Shown here: piece by piece, positions 6,710-14,200 of the stretch | How the letters are laid out: each line of letters begins with the position of its first letter | Numbering within the stretch: position 1 is the stretch's first letter | Origin: JBKEDC01 sp047975205 | Lineage (GTDB): Bacteria > Bacteroidota > Bacteroidia > Bacteroidales > Prolixibacteraceae | Assembly: GCA_047975205.1 (NCBI GenBank) | Contig: JBKEDC010000010.1 | Coordinates: forward strand, 1 to 30,670 | Length of the DNA stretch: 30,670 nucleotides | Direction: 5' to 3' | Program-made: the position numbers and the translations under genes | Notes under the pieces: model-generated | Databases searched by the model: none | What the model saw: only the letters and a program-made list of their open reading frames with translations | Told to the model about the DNA's origin: nothing

Positions 6710-7945
6710 TTATCTCCCCATTAAGTAGTTAAGAAAAGAAATTGATGATTGTTTATCGGCAACAGCCTTTTCTTTCTCTAAATTATATTTCAAAACTTTT
6801 CGTTCCATTCGTAATATTTCCTCGAAGTTTTTATTCCCTGTTGTATAATCAGCTTCCAATATTTTAATTGATTTTATCGCAAGGTCGAGCTGTGTTTCAT
6901 ATAAGCTTATTCTTCGATCTGCATCGGCATAATCTTTCCACCCGCTTTCAAATAATGTTTCCAACATATTATGTGTATCGTTTCTTTGAAATGCATTGGC
7001 ACTTTCCAAATAAGCTACTTCATGCACCTTTGCACGATATTTATTTCGATACAAAGGCAGTGTAAGCCCAACTGACGGGAACACAAAAGCATCTTTTCCC
7101 GATAAGTTGTTTTCTCCTTTACCAACAAGTGTATAGTCGAATCCGAGCTTTATGTTTGGTCTGCCTTCACGTTTGGCAACATCTTCTCTGTGTGCTAAAG
7201 CCGCTTGTTTAAAATCAATTGCCAATAATTGATGATTATATGTTGCAATAGAGTCTAATGCTACTTGTTTTGATAACGGAAAATCATCTCTCCATAAACT
7301 ATCCGGAGTTGAAACTGATAATTGCTTATCTGAGTTTAAAAGATTCTTAAAAGTTACATGAAGTACCACATCCTTATCTTGGAGTAAAGCAAGCTGATTC
7401 TCCAACTCATTTATTTCCATTTCAATCCGATATTCATCAACCATAGACACTAAACCGGCTTCTACTTTTATGGTTGCCAGATTCCGAAAAGTTTCTAATA
7501 TTTCAATATTCTCTTGCGTAATATAGATTGATTTTTTATTGAAATAAAGATCAAAATAAGCTCCTTTTACTTCATCAAAAAGTTTTGATTTTGTTTCTTC
7601 GAATAGCTCATACTTTGCTTTTGCAGCCTCAGTAGCTGCATCTTTTCGAGCTCCGAGTGTGCCGAACCAAGGAAACATTTGCGATGCCGAGAATTTAAAC
7701 TGCTGAGGTCCTACTCGGGTTTCTACCGGGCTGATGAAATAGGCAAATGCTACTTGAGGGTCGGGTAAAGCTTTTACCTGAGGAACAATTTCTAAAGCCG
7801 ACATATAATCGTTAAATTTTACTTTTAGGTTCGGATTATTTTCTGAAGCTATCTGTAAGTATTCATCTAATTTTGTTTGTTGTGCCGATGCAATGTGCAC
7901 AACAAGCATCAACAATATGATGATGATATTTTTTTTGTTTTTCAT
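6710..7945 (-). CDS. TolC/CusC-family outer-membrane efflux protein
   Basis: A 411-residue outer-membrane factor forming the exit duct of the tripartite metal pump. A signal peptide covers about residues 1-21 (MKNKKNIIIILLMLVVHIASAQ). The remainder is alpha-helical with the internal duplication of the TolC family, including VAFAYFISPVETRVGPQQF, SASQMFPWFGTLGARKDAA and LGLTLPLYRNKY-type segments. The start at 7945 is preferred over the longer open frame from 8011. It gives a proper signal peptide, and its ATG overlaps the TGA of the upstream pump gene as ATGA (7942-7945), a sign of translational coupling. It lacks an obvious lipobox Cys, unlike E. coli CusC. Order pump, outer-membrane factor, adaptor differs from E. 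coli cusCFBA. Confidence 0.9.
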   Translation of the reverse strand: MKNKKNIIIILLMLVVHIASAQQTKLDEYLQIASENNPNLKVKFNDYMSALEIVPQVKALPDPQVAFAYFISPVETRVGPQQFKFSASQMFPWFGTLGARKDAATEAAKAKYELFEETKSKLFDEVKGAYFDLYFNKKSIYITQENIEILETFRNLATIKVEAGLVSMVDEYRIEMEINELENQLALLQDKDVVLHVTFKNLLNSDKQLSVSTPDSLWRDDFPLSKQVALDSIATYNHQLLAIDFKQAALAHREDVAKREGRPNIKLGFDYTLVGKGENNLSGKDAFVFPSVGLTLPLYRNKYRAKVHEVAYLESANAFQRNDTHNMLETLFESGWKDYADADRRISLYETQLDLAIKSIKILEADYTTGNKNFEEILRMERKVLKYNLEKEKAVADKQSSISFLNYLMGR

Positions 7946-10900
7946 TGCTCTAATTTTGATTGTTTGTTTCTCAATCTTCGTGTATTTCGCTTTACGATAC
8001 CTTCTTGCCACATACTGTAAAGTACCGGAACAACAAACATGGTGAGTACTTCAATAGTCATCCCTCCGAATAACGGAATCGACATCGGCACCATAATATC
8101 AGAGCCTTTACCTGTTGATGTAAGCACCGGTAGCAATGCAATTATGGTAGTAGCTGTTGTCATTACTGCCGGACGTACTCTTTTAGAACCGGCTTCTAAA
8201 ATAATGGCTCTTACTTCTTTTATATTATTCGGTTGATGCTTATCTAACAATTGTTTGATGTATGTGCTTATTAACACTCCATCATCGGTTGCCACACCAA
8301 ACAGCGCAATGAAACCCACCCATACGGCAACACTCAGATTTATAGTTCGTATCTGAAATAGATTCCGAAGCTCTATCCCTCCTAACGTAGTATTCATAAA
8401 CCATGGCTGACCATACAACCAAAGCATAATGAACCCCCCGGAAAAAGCAACCAGAATACTTGTAAATATCAATGATGTTGAGGTTACCGAACGAAATTGG
8501 AAATACAGAATCAAGAAGATTATAATGAGTGATACCGGAATTACAATCATTAATCTTTTCGTAGCCCTTATTTCATTTTCATAGTTCCCGGTGAATATAT
8601 AGTTCACACCCGGAGGAATAATAATCTCTCCTGATTTTATCTTTTCATTAAGGTATTTCTGTGCATTTTCAACCACATCAACTTCTGCAAAGCCATCCAT
8701 TTTATCAAAAATTACATAGCCGACAAGGAATGTATTTTCACTCTTAATGAGTTGAGGTCCTCGGGTATAGTGCATAGTTACCAACTCTCCCAACGGAACT
8801 TGTGTGCCATCGTTAGTTGGAATAAGAATCTTCTTCAAATCTTCCGGATTATCTCGAAACTCTCGGGCATACCTCATTCTTACCGGATATCGCTCGCGCC
8901 CCTCAACTGTAGTTGAAAGCTGCACGCCGCCTACAGCACTGCTTATTACATTTTGCAAATCCTTAATGCTTAAACCATATCTGGAAATCGCATCTCTGTT
9001 TATCTCCATTTCCAGATAAGGTTTACCCACCACTCGGTCGGCAACAACTGATGCCGCATTTACTCCTTTTACATTTTTCAAATGTTTTTCTAGCTCAAAG
9101 CCTACTTTTTCGATAGTTTCCAAATCAGGACCAAAAACTTTGATACCCATAGGGGCTCGCATGCCGGTTTGCAACATGACTAGCCGTGTAGATATGGGTT
9201 GCAGCTTCGGAGCTGATGTTAACCCGGGAATAGTAGATTGTTTAATAATCTCTTTCCAGATATCATCAGGCGACTTTACGTTATCCCTCCATTGACGGAA
9301 ATACTCACCATTTCTATCCTCGATTAGATTCTTCTTATCAATGATTTTGAAACCGTCTGTTTTCGGATTATAGCTTGAACCGTCTGTCAATATATAGGCA
9401 CCGTCTTTATCTGTTTTGAATCGCATACGATGTCCCTTCTCATTCAAAATATATTCCGATCTATAGTTAATAAAGTTCTCATACATTGATGTCGGTGCCG
9501 GATCTAATGCTGAATTTGCTCGCCCCCATTTACCGACTACACTCTCTACCTCGGGAATTGAATTTACTTTTTTATCTAATATTCCAATAACGTTTAAGTT
9601 CTCTGCAATACCGGAATGAGGCATAGTTGTAGGCATTAACAGGAAAGAACCCTCATCAAGTGCCGGCATAAATTCTTTTCCAATTCCCGGAAACTTATCG
9701 GATAAATAGGTGTAAGTATCTGTTTTCTTTACAAATTTGGGCATAAATCCAAACATTTTATCGAAGCCTTTCCAAGCTGTTATACCAAACACAATGATAA
9801 ATATAGGAGCAGCTAAGAATGTCCATTTATGGTGAAGAGCCCAATTCAATATCTTAGGATAAAAGAGTATTACCGAAGACATGAATCCGAGCACAATTAA
9901 TACAATAAGTATTACAAACATAAAGTTGGCAAATAAACTATTTTGGGCTCCGAGAGGCAACCATACCTTAGTTAAAAAGAATACAACAATAACACAGGCT
10001 ATAGCAATATTGATATAGTTTACCCACTGATGCTTAGACGTACGCCATTTATCGGAGAAGTAGCCGTTTAAACCAAAAGCTGTAAGAGCAAGAGCAATGT
10101 AATATCCGGTAGTTACAGAAAGGACTACTCCGGCAATCGCAGAAACTAAATTCAATACCTTTCTGTATTTACTTTTATCAAAACGAATAGAAAAAATGAT
10201 GTGGGCAAAGGTGGGAATGACAACCAAACCAACCAACAAGGCCGAGAGCATGGTAAACGATTTAGTGAATGCGAGTGGTTTGAAGAGTTTTCCTTCGGCT
10301 GCCTGCATAGCAAACACCGGTAAGAAGCTCACAATTGTTGTGGCGATAGCTGTTATTACGGCACTAGCCACCTCTGTTACGGAAGTATATATTACATTCA
10401 TGAGTTTTTTGCCCCTAGCCCCGACATTTTCCGGCAAACCTACATGACGTATAATATTTTCTGTAAATACAACCCCCACATCAACCATTACTCCAATGGA
10501 TATGGCAATGCCTGAAAGTGCTACAATATTGGCATCTACTCCAAATTGTCGCATTGCAATGAACGTAATCAATACACCAATGGGCAGCAAACTTGATATT
10601 AAAAACGATGCTCTAAGGTTCATTACTAATACAATAACCACAAGAATACTAATTAATAATTCCAATGATATTGATTCTTCCAAGGTTCCTAATGTCTCTT
10701 TAATTAAACCGGTTCTATCATAAAATGGAACTATCGTAATCTTAGATTCGGTTCCATCTGCAAGTGTTTTTGATGGTAATCCGGGCTCTATCTCGGCTAT
10801 TTTCTTCTTCAGATTATTAATAGTTGCCAGTGGATTTGCACCGTAACGGGCCACCACAACACCCCCAACGGCTTCTGAACCTCCTTTATCTAGCCCTCCT

Positions 10901-11769
10901 CGACGAGTTGCTGGTCCGTAATTTACTTTTGCTACGTCCTTTATGCGTATCGGGACATTATCTTTTACTGCAACGACGCTTTCCTCTAAATCTTTTAGGT
11001 TTTTGATGTATCCTAACGCCCTGATTAAATATTCTGCCCGATTAAATTCGATAGTTCGAGCTCCAATATCAAGGTTGCTATTTTTTACAGCATTCATGAT
11101 TTGCATGGTGTTTACCCCATAGGCCTTCATCGCATTTGGGTCAATATCTATTTGATACTCTTTTACAAATCCTCCGATAGATGCCACCTCTGAAACTCCT
11201 TTTGCCGAGGTTAATGAATATCTCACATAGAAATCTTGAATACTCCTTAATTCTTGAGGATCCCATCCTCCGGCAGGTTTGCCATTCTTATCTCGCCCCT
11301 CGAGAGTGTACCAATACACTTGTCCGAGAGCAGTGGCATCCGGTCCTAATGCCGGTTTAACATCTCCGGGTAATGTGCCCGGAGGCAAAGAGTTTAACTT
11401 TTCGAGGATACGTGTTCTACCCCAATAAAATTCGATATCCTCATCGAAAATAATGTATATGCTAGATAGACCGAAGATGGAATTGCTCCGAATAGTCTTT
11501 ACTCCCGGAATCCCGAGTAAAGCCGTGGTAAGCGGGTAGGAAATTTGATCTTCAATATCTTGCGGTGAACGACCAGGCCATTCAGTGTAAACAATCTGTT
11601 GATTTTCTCCAATATCGGGAATAGCATCAACAGGAACAGGGTCGGATGGGAGTATTTTTGTATCCCATCCAAATGGAGAATTTATAATTCCCCAACTGAT
11701 GAAAACAATGAGCACTAAAAAGGTAACTAACTTGTTTTCAAGAAAAAACTTGATTATTTTATTTAGCAT
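7942..11769 (-). CDS. cusA: CusA/CzcA-type heavy-metal RND efflux pump, enlarged form
   Basis: A 1275-residue inner-membrane proton/metal antiporter of the HME-RND class. The start MLNKIIKFFLENKLVTF and the segments PDIGENQQIVYTEWPGRSP and GVKTIRSNSIFGLSSIYI are family hallmarks. TM4 carries D430 and E437 (SIGVMVDVGVVFTENIIRH), where the proton-relay residues lie in CusA. The periplasmic segment TRLVMLQTGMRAP matches the place of a copper-ligand Met in E. coli CusA. It is about 230 residues longer than CusA. One insertion at about 530-640, between the TM6 end and TM7, is strongly hydrophobic and probably adds up to four membrane helices. Another at about 773-830 is hydrophilic and periplasmic. 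Both seem to be a Bacteroidota-type variant, from memory. Cu(I)/Ag(I) is likely from context, but Zn/Co cannot be excluded. Confidence 0.93.
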   Translation of the reverse strand: MLNKIIKFFLENKLVTFLVLIVFISWGIINSPFGWDTKILPSDPVPVDAIPDIGENQQIVYTEWPGRSPQDIEDQISYPLTTALLGIPGVKTIRSNSIFGLSSIYIIFDEDIEFYWGRTRILEKLNSLPPGTLPGDVKPALGPDATALGQVYWYTLEGRDKNGKPAGGWDPQELRSIQDFYVRYSLTSAKGVSEVASIGGFVKEYQIDIDPNAMKAYGVNTMQIMNAVKNSNLDIGARTIEFNRAEYLIRALGYIKNLKDLEESVVAVKDNVPIRIKDVAKVNYGPATRRGGLDKGGSEAVGGVVVARYGANPLATINNLKKKIAEIEPGLPSKTLADGTESKITIVPFYDRTGLIKETLGTLEESISLELLISILVVIVLVMNLRASFLISSLLPIGVLITFIAMRQFGVDANIVALSGIAISIGVMVDVGVVFTENIIRHVGLPENVGARGKKLMNVIYTSVTEVASAVITAIATTIVSFLPVFAMQAAEGKLFKPLAFTKSFTMLSALLVGLVVIPTFAHIIFSIRFDKSKYRKVLNLVSAIAGVVLSVTTGYYIALALTAFGLNGYFSDKWRTSKHQWVNYINIAIACVIVVFFLTKVWLPLGAQNSLFANFMFVILIVLIVLGFMSSVILFYPKILNWALHHKWTFLAAPIFIIVFGITAWKGFDKMFGFMPKFVKKTDTYTYLSDKFPGIGKEFMPALDEGSFLLMPTTMPHSGIAENLNVIGILDKKVNSIPEVESVVGKWGRANSALDPAPTSMYENFINYRSEYILNEKGHRMRFKTDKDGAYILTDGSSYNPKTDGFKIIDKKNLIEDRNGEYFRQWRDNVKSPDDIWKEIIKQSTIPGLTSAPKLQPISTRLVMLQTGMRAPMGIKVFGPDLETIEKVGFELEKHLKNVKGVNAASVVADRVVGKPYLEMEINRDAISRYGLSIKDLQNVISSAVGGVQLSTTVEGRERYPVRMRYAREFRDNPEDLKKILIPTNDGTQVPLGELVTMHYTRGPQLIKSENTFLVGYVIFDKMDGFAEVDVVENAQKYLNEKIKSGEIIIPPGVNYIFTGNYENEIRATKRLMIVIPVSLIIIFLILYFQFRSVTSTSLIFTSILVAFSGGFIMLWLYGQPWFMNTTLGGIELRNLFQIRTINLSVAVWVGFIALFGVATDDGVLISTYIKQLLDKHQPNNIKEVRAIILEAGSKRVRPAVMTTATTIIALLPVLTSTGKGSDIMVPMSIPLFGGMTIEVLTMFVVPVLYSMWQEGIVKRNTRRLRNKQSKLEQ

Positions 11770-11877
11770 GGATTCTAATTATTAAACGTGAAGTTAGACT
11801 TGTAATTTTTAGTTGACAAGATTGCACAACTGCCTGCAACATCAAGTGTTGTAGGAAAATAGTCTATTGCTTAATAA

Positions 11878-12306
11878 TCAAATGATGTAAGTTTCATCCA
11901 GCTTGTGGATATCCCTCGTTATTATTGGAGGATGAAAGTATTTATCTACATATTTTGTAGCTTTGCTATTCTCAAAGATACTAACATATGCATAGATGTA
12001 ATACGCTACAAAAGTTACGTGTTTAAAAGTGGTTTTATCAACTGATTGAGAGAGCTCACTAAGTCCATCAATCACTAGATTTTTATTGACACAACATCTG
12101 TCTTTTACACCCGGTGAATGTGTCAAGCAATCCGAAATTGGAGTAGTTTCCATTTCCATACCACAACCGGTTACACTGCTAAAAACTGAAGTTTTCATCA
12201 GATTATCTCCACAATAGTGCATACCAACAGTAAACGACATTGTAGCGAATAACACCACAATCATCATTACTAAAGACATCACTTTATGGAATATGCTGTG
12301 TTTCAT
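11878..12306 (-). CDS. HYC_CC_PP family small exported protein of copper-efflux operon
   Basis: A 142-residue protein with an N-terminal hydrophobic segment at about 8-28 acting as signal or anchor. The three motifs that name the family are visible: HYC at 30-32 (GMHYCGDNL), CC at 71-72 (KDRCCVN) and PP at 126-127 (YFHPPII). Further Cys at 48 and 60 and a Met-rich stretch (GCGMEMET) suggest thiol/thioether metal binding in the periplasm. Family members are typically found beside heavy-metal efflux genes in Bacteroidota; the molecular role is unknown to me. It is the first gene of the minus-strand operon, 108 bases before cusA, and its start lies 8 bases from a -7 box, so the transcript may be almost leaderless. 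Confidence 0.85.
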   Translation of the reverse strand: MKHSIFHKVMSLVMMIVVLFATMSFTVGMHYCGDNLMKTSVFSSVTGCGMEMETTPISDCLTHSPGVKDRCCVNKNLVIDGLSELSQSVDKTTFKHVTFVAYYIYAYVSIFENSKATKYVDKYFHPPIITRDIHKLDETYII

Positions 12307-12314
12307 AATTGGGG

Positions 12315-12322
12315 CAAATCTA
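12315..12322 (-). promoter_or_regulatory. -7 element of the copper-efflux operon promoter
   Basis: On the minus strand this reads TAGATTTG, a perfect TAnnTTTG. Only 8 bases separate it from the start codon at 12306, so the message would have little or no leader. No good -33 TTTG lies at the expected distance, which fits a promoter that needs an activator. The activator is not in the window. Confidence 0.5.
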
Positions 12323-12407
12323 TATATTAAAACAACATACAGCGTAATAAATCGGAGTTAAAAACTCTTTAATTTATTGAAGTTAGTCAATGAATAATAA
12401 TTGAAAT

Positions 12408-12438
12408 TTTGACTTATTGTTAAATCATTCTAAGTTTG
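12408..12438 (+). promoter_or_regulatory. Promoter of the ZIP-family transporter gene
   Basis: TTTG (12408-12411), 19 bases, then TAAGTTTG (12431-12438) match the -33/-7 consensus fully. Initiation near 12445 leaves an unusually long 5-prime leader before the ATG at 12643. Confidence 0.6.
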
Positions 12439-12642
12439 AAAAAGTTTAACAGATTACTATGTTATTTCGGCTTCAACGGTTGCATTGGAATATCATTATG
12501 AATTACAATACCGAATGATAATGCCACATAAAATGAGATGCTCTTCTAAAATAAGCTATCTTTCCAACGTTTTTTGAGATATAAATAAACTATTTACGGA
12601 TTAAAACGTTTACCGTCATCAATAAACTCAATACAAAAGATT

Positions 12643-13455
12643 ATGTTAGCATGGTTTATAAATTCAGAGCCTATAATGCAGGCTTTAATGGCAACCTTAT
12701 TTACATGGGCTGTTACGGCATTAGGTGCTGCTTTGGTATTCTTCTTCAAAACAATTAATCGTAAAATACTCGATTGCATGTTGGGTTTTGCTGCGGGAGT
12801 GATGATAGCCGCCAGCTTTTGGTCGTTATTAGATCCGGCAATAGAGATGGCAGGAGCAGCAGGAAAAGCTCCATGGGTGCCGGCTGTTATCGGCTTTTTG
12901 TCAGGAGGGGCATTCCTTTGGTTAGCGGATCAACTGATACCTCATCTTCATTTAGGATTTCCTCGAGCTGAAGCTGAAGGACCAAAGACCTCATGGCGAC
13001 GAAGTGTTTTACTAGTTCTAGCCATTACTTTACACAATATTCCGGAAGGGCTAGCTGTGGGAGTTGCTTTTGGTGCAGTGGCTGCCGATTTGCCATCGGC
13101 ATCATTGGCAGGAGCCATGGCATTGGCTTTAGGGATTGGTATTCAAAACTTTCCTGAAGGAGCGGCAGTATCTATTCCATTACGCAGAGAGGGACTTTCT
13201 CGACGGAAAAGTTTTATGTATGGACAAGCCTCAGGCATTGTAGAACCTATTGCCGGAGTTGTTGGAGCTGCCACTGTAATACACATGCAGACCATTTTGC
13301 CTTATGCACTTTCATTTGCAGCCGGAGCCATGATTTATGTAGTAGTTGAGGAGTTGATTCCGGAATCGCAATTAGAGAAGAATACAGATTTGGCAACCAT
13401 AGGTGCTATGCTTGGTTTTGCACTCATGATGACATTGGATGTAGCTTTGGGATAA
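12643..13455 (+). CDS. ZIP-family metal transporter (GufA/ZupT type)
   Basis: A 270-residue polytopic inner-membrane protein with about eight helices. Signature metal-site motifs are both present: HNIPEG at 131-136 in TM4 and NFPEG at 169-173 in TM5, which in the family form the binuclear metal centre. A short His cluster HLH (101-103) lies in the TM3-TM4 loop, the usual metal-selectivity loop. The length matches bacterial GufA-like members. ZIP proteins usually move Zn, Fe or Mn into the cytosol. It diverges from the copper-efflux operon, so the two may respond to related metal signals. The ATG at 12643 follows ACAAAAG, a weak ribosome site. No clear terminator follows. The exact metal is not visible from sequence. 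Confidence 0.92.
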   Translation: MLAWFINSEPIMQALMATLFTWAVTALGAALVFFFKTINRKILDCMLGFAAGVMIAASFWSLLDPAIEMAGAAGKAPWVPAVIGFLSGGAFLWLADQLIPHLHLGFPRAEAEGPKTSWRRSVLLVLAITLHNIPEGLAVGVAFGAVAADLPSASLAGAMALALGIGIQNFPEGAAVSIPLRREGLSRRKSFMYGQASGIVEPIAGVVGAATVIHMQTILPYALSFAAGAMIYVVVEELIPESQLEKNTDLATIGAMLGFALMMTLDVALG

Positions 13456-13690
13456 ATAGCGCAGAAACATTCCATGATCTAAGAGAGTATAAAAAATAAG
13501 CAATAGTCAGTATGTTATAAATTGAACAGGTAAGTTATTAGGTTTATCTTCTCGCCAGATATGGCTGCTTTCGTATTTATTTGTTGGTCTATGTAAATGT
13601 CGTTATATAAGATTGAGTCTTCCATGAACTGATATAAATATCCCATTTTTAACTTTTTTAGTCGAAGATAAAGAAAGCATTTAATTTTGT

Positions 13691-13758
13691 GAGAGAAAGC
13701 ACAAAGACTTTCTCTCTTTGCAAAGTGGAGCGTAGCGAAACGAAGCAGAGAGAGAAAA
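13691..13758. repeat. Three-part inverted repeat able to form alternative hairpins
   Basis: GAGAGAAAG (13691-13699) pairs perfectly with CTTTCTCTC (13708-13716) over an 8-base loop. The same CTTTCTCTC can instead pair with the GAGAGAGAAA segment at 13748-13757. With TTTGC/GCAGA next to it, the second stem reaches 12 of 13 pairs. The two stems exclude each other. It may be a small RNA, a switch-like leader, or a dispersed palindromic element. Confidence 0.45.
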
Positions 13759-14074
13759 TAATCCCCTAAACGAGCATTTACTAATGGAATTTTTCGCCTT
13801 TTCTCTGATGAGTTTTTGATATTGACGGGGTGATAATTGTGTTTTGACCGTGGTTTTTGAAGAAAGGATATTAGTGGCAGGGCAAACGCATGTGGAAAGA
13901 TATGTGTATTTTTTTCCAACGACGATTAATTTGAATAGAAGAACAGCTTATCGAGCAATGATTTCCCCTTTAGGGAATAGGGACGGTTACCACAACTAAC
14001 TACACTATTAAGATTGAAGTCCTACGGATTAATTTATCTTACATGTGTTTGGTCTAATATTAGTGAATGTTTGT

Positions 14075-14106
14075 ATTGAAAATCTGATATATTCATATTA
14101 TGTTTG
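14075..14106 (+). promoter_or_regulatory. Promoter of the polyamine operon
   Basis: ATTG (14075-14078), 20 bases, then TATGTTTG (14099-14106), a perfect -7 box with a three-of-four -33 box. The start would be near 14112, about 13 bases before the terminator hairpin at 14125. Confidence 0.55.
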
Positions 14107-14124
14107 TTTCCAACTATCTTTTTC

Positions 14125-14157
14125 AGAAAGCGACAACAAAGCTTTCTTATTTTTTTT
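14125..14157 (+). terminator. Intrinsic terminator in the leader of the polyamine operon (possible attenuator)
   Basis: AGAAAGC (14125-14131) pairs perfectly with GCTTTCT (14141-14147) around a 9-base A-rich loop, and is followed by TA and eight T (14150-14157). It ends 43 bases before the ATG at 14201, and no gene precedes it on this strand. It should stop most transcripts from the promoter at 14075-14106 unless overridden. Confidence 0.65.
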
Positions 14158-14200
14158 GGGACGTGCAAATTTCTGCATACCCTTTTTATACGCAATTAAA

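Larger units (their letters stand above)
12307..12642. other. Divergent control region between the copper-efflux operon and the ZIP gene
   Basis: 336 bases without a gene. It holds a -7 box for the minus-strand efflux operon (12315-12322) and a good promoter for the ZIP gene (12408-12438), which leaves an untranslated ZIP leader of about 195 bases. In that leader GCAT (12483-12486) and TATCATT pair with AATGATA and ATGC (ending near 12532), with a few unpaired bases between the two stem parts. I see no terminator and no recognisable riboswitch. Confidence 0.6.
13456..14200. other. Gene-poor spacer between the ZIP gene and the polyamine operon
   Basis: 745 bases. A 134-codon minus-strand open frame (13515-13919) has no recognisable domain, its middle coincides with repeat-like hairpin DNA, and I do not call it a gene. 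The stretch holds competing inverted repeats at 13691-13758, a promoter at 14075-14106 and a terminator hairpin at 14125-14157. The open frame reading into the next gene from 14045 is its leader, not coding. Confidence 0.55.

Noticed and set aside
7946..8011. Longer N-terminus of the outer-membrane factor
   Set aside because: The extra 22 residues are basic and sit in front of a perfect signal peptide; the ATGA overlap favours the start at 7945.
13515..13919. 134-codon minus-strand open frame in the spacer after the ZIP gene
   Set aside because: No recognised domain, an odd composition, and its middle is the competing inverted repeat at 13691-13758. The last 43 codons look more protein-like but I could not match them to anything.
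14045..14200. In-frame 52-codon upstream extension of the carboxyspermidine dehydrogenase
   Set aside because: It crosses a promoter box and an intrinsic terminator, and the family start (Rossmann GxGGV) follows the ATG at 14201 directly.
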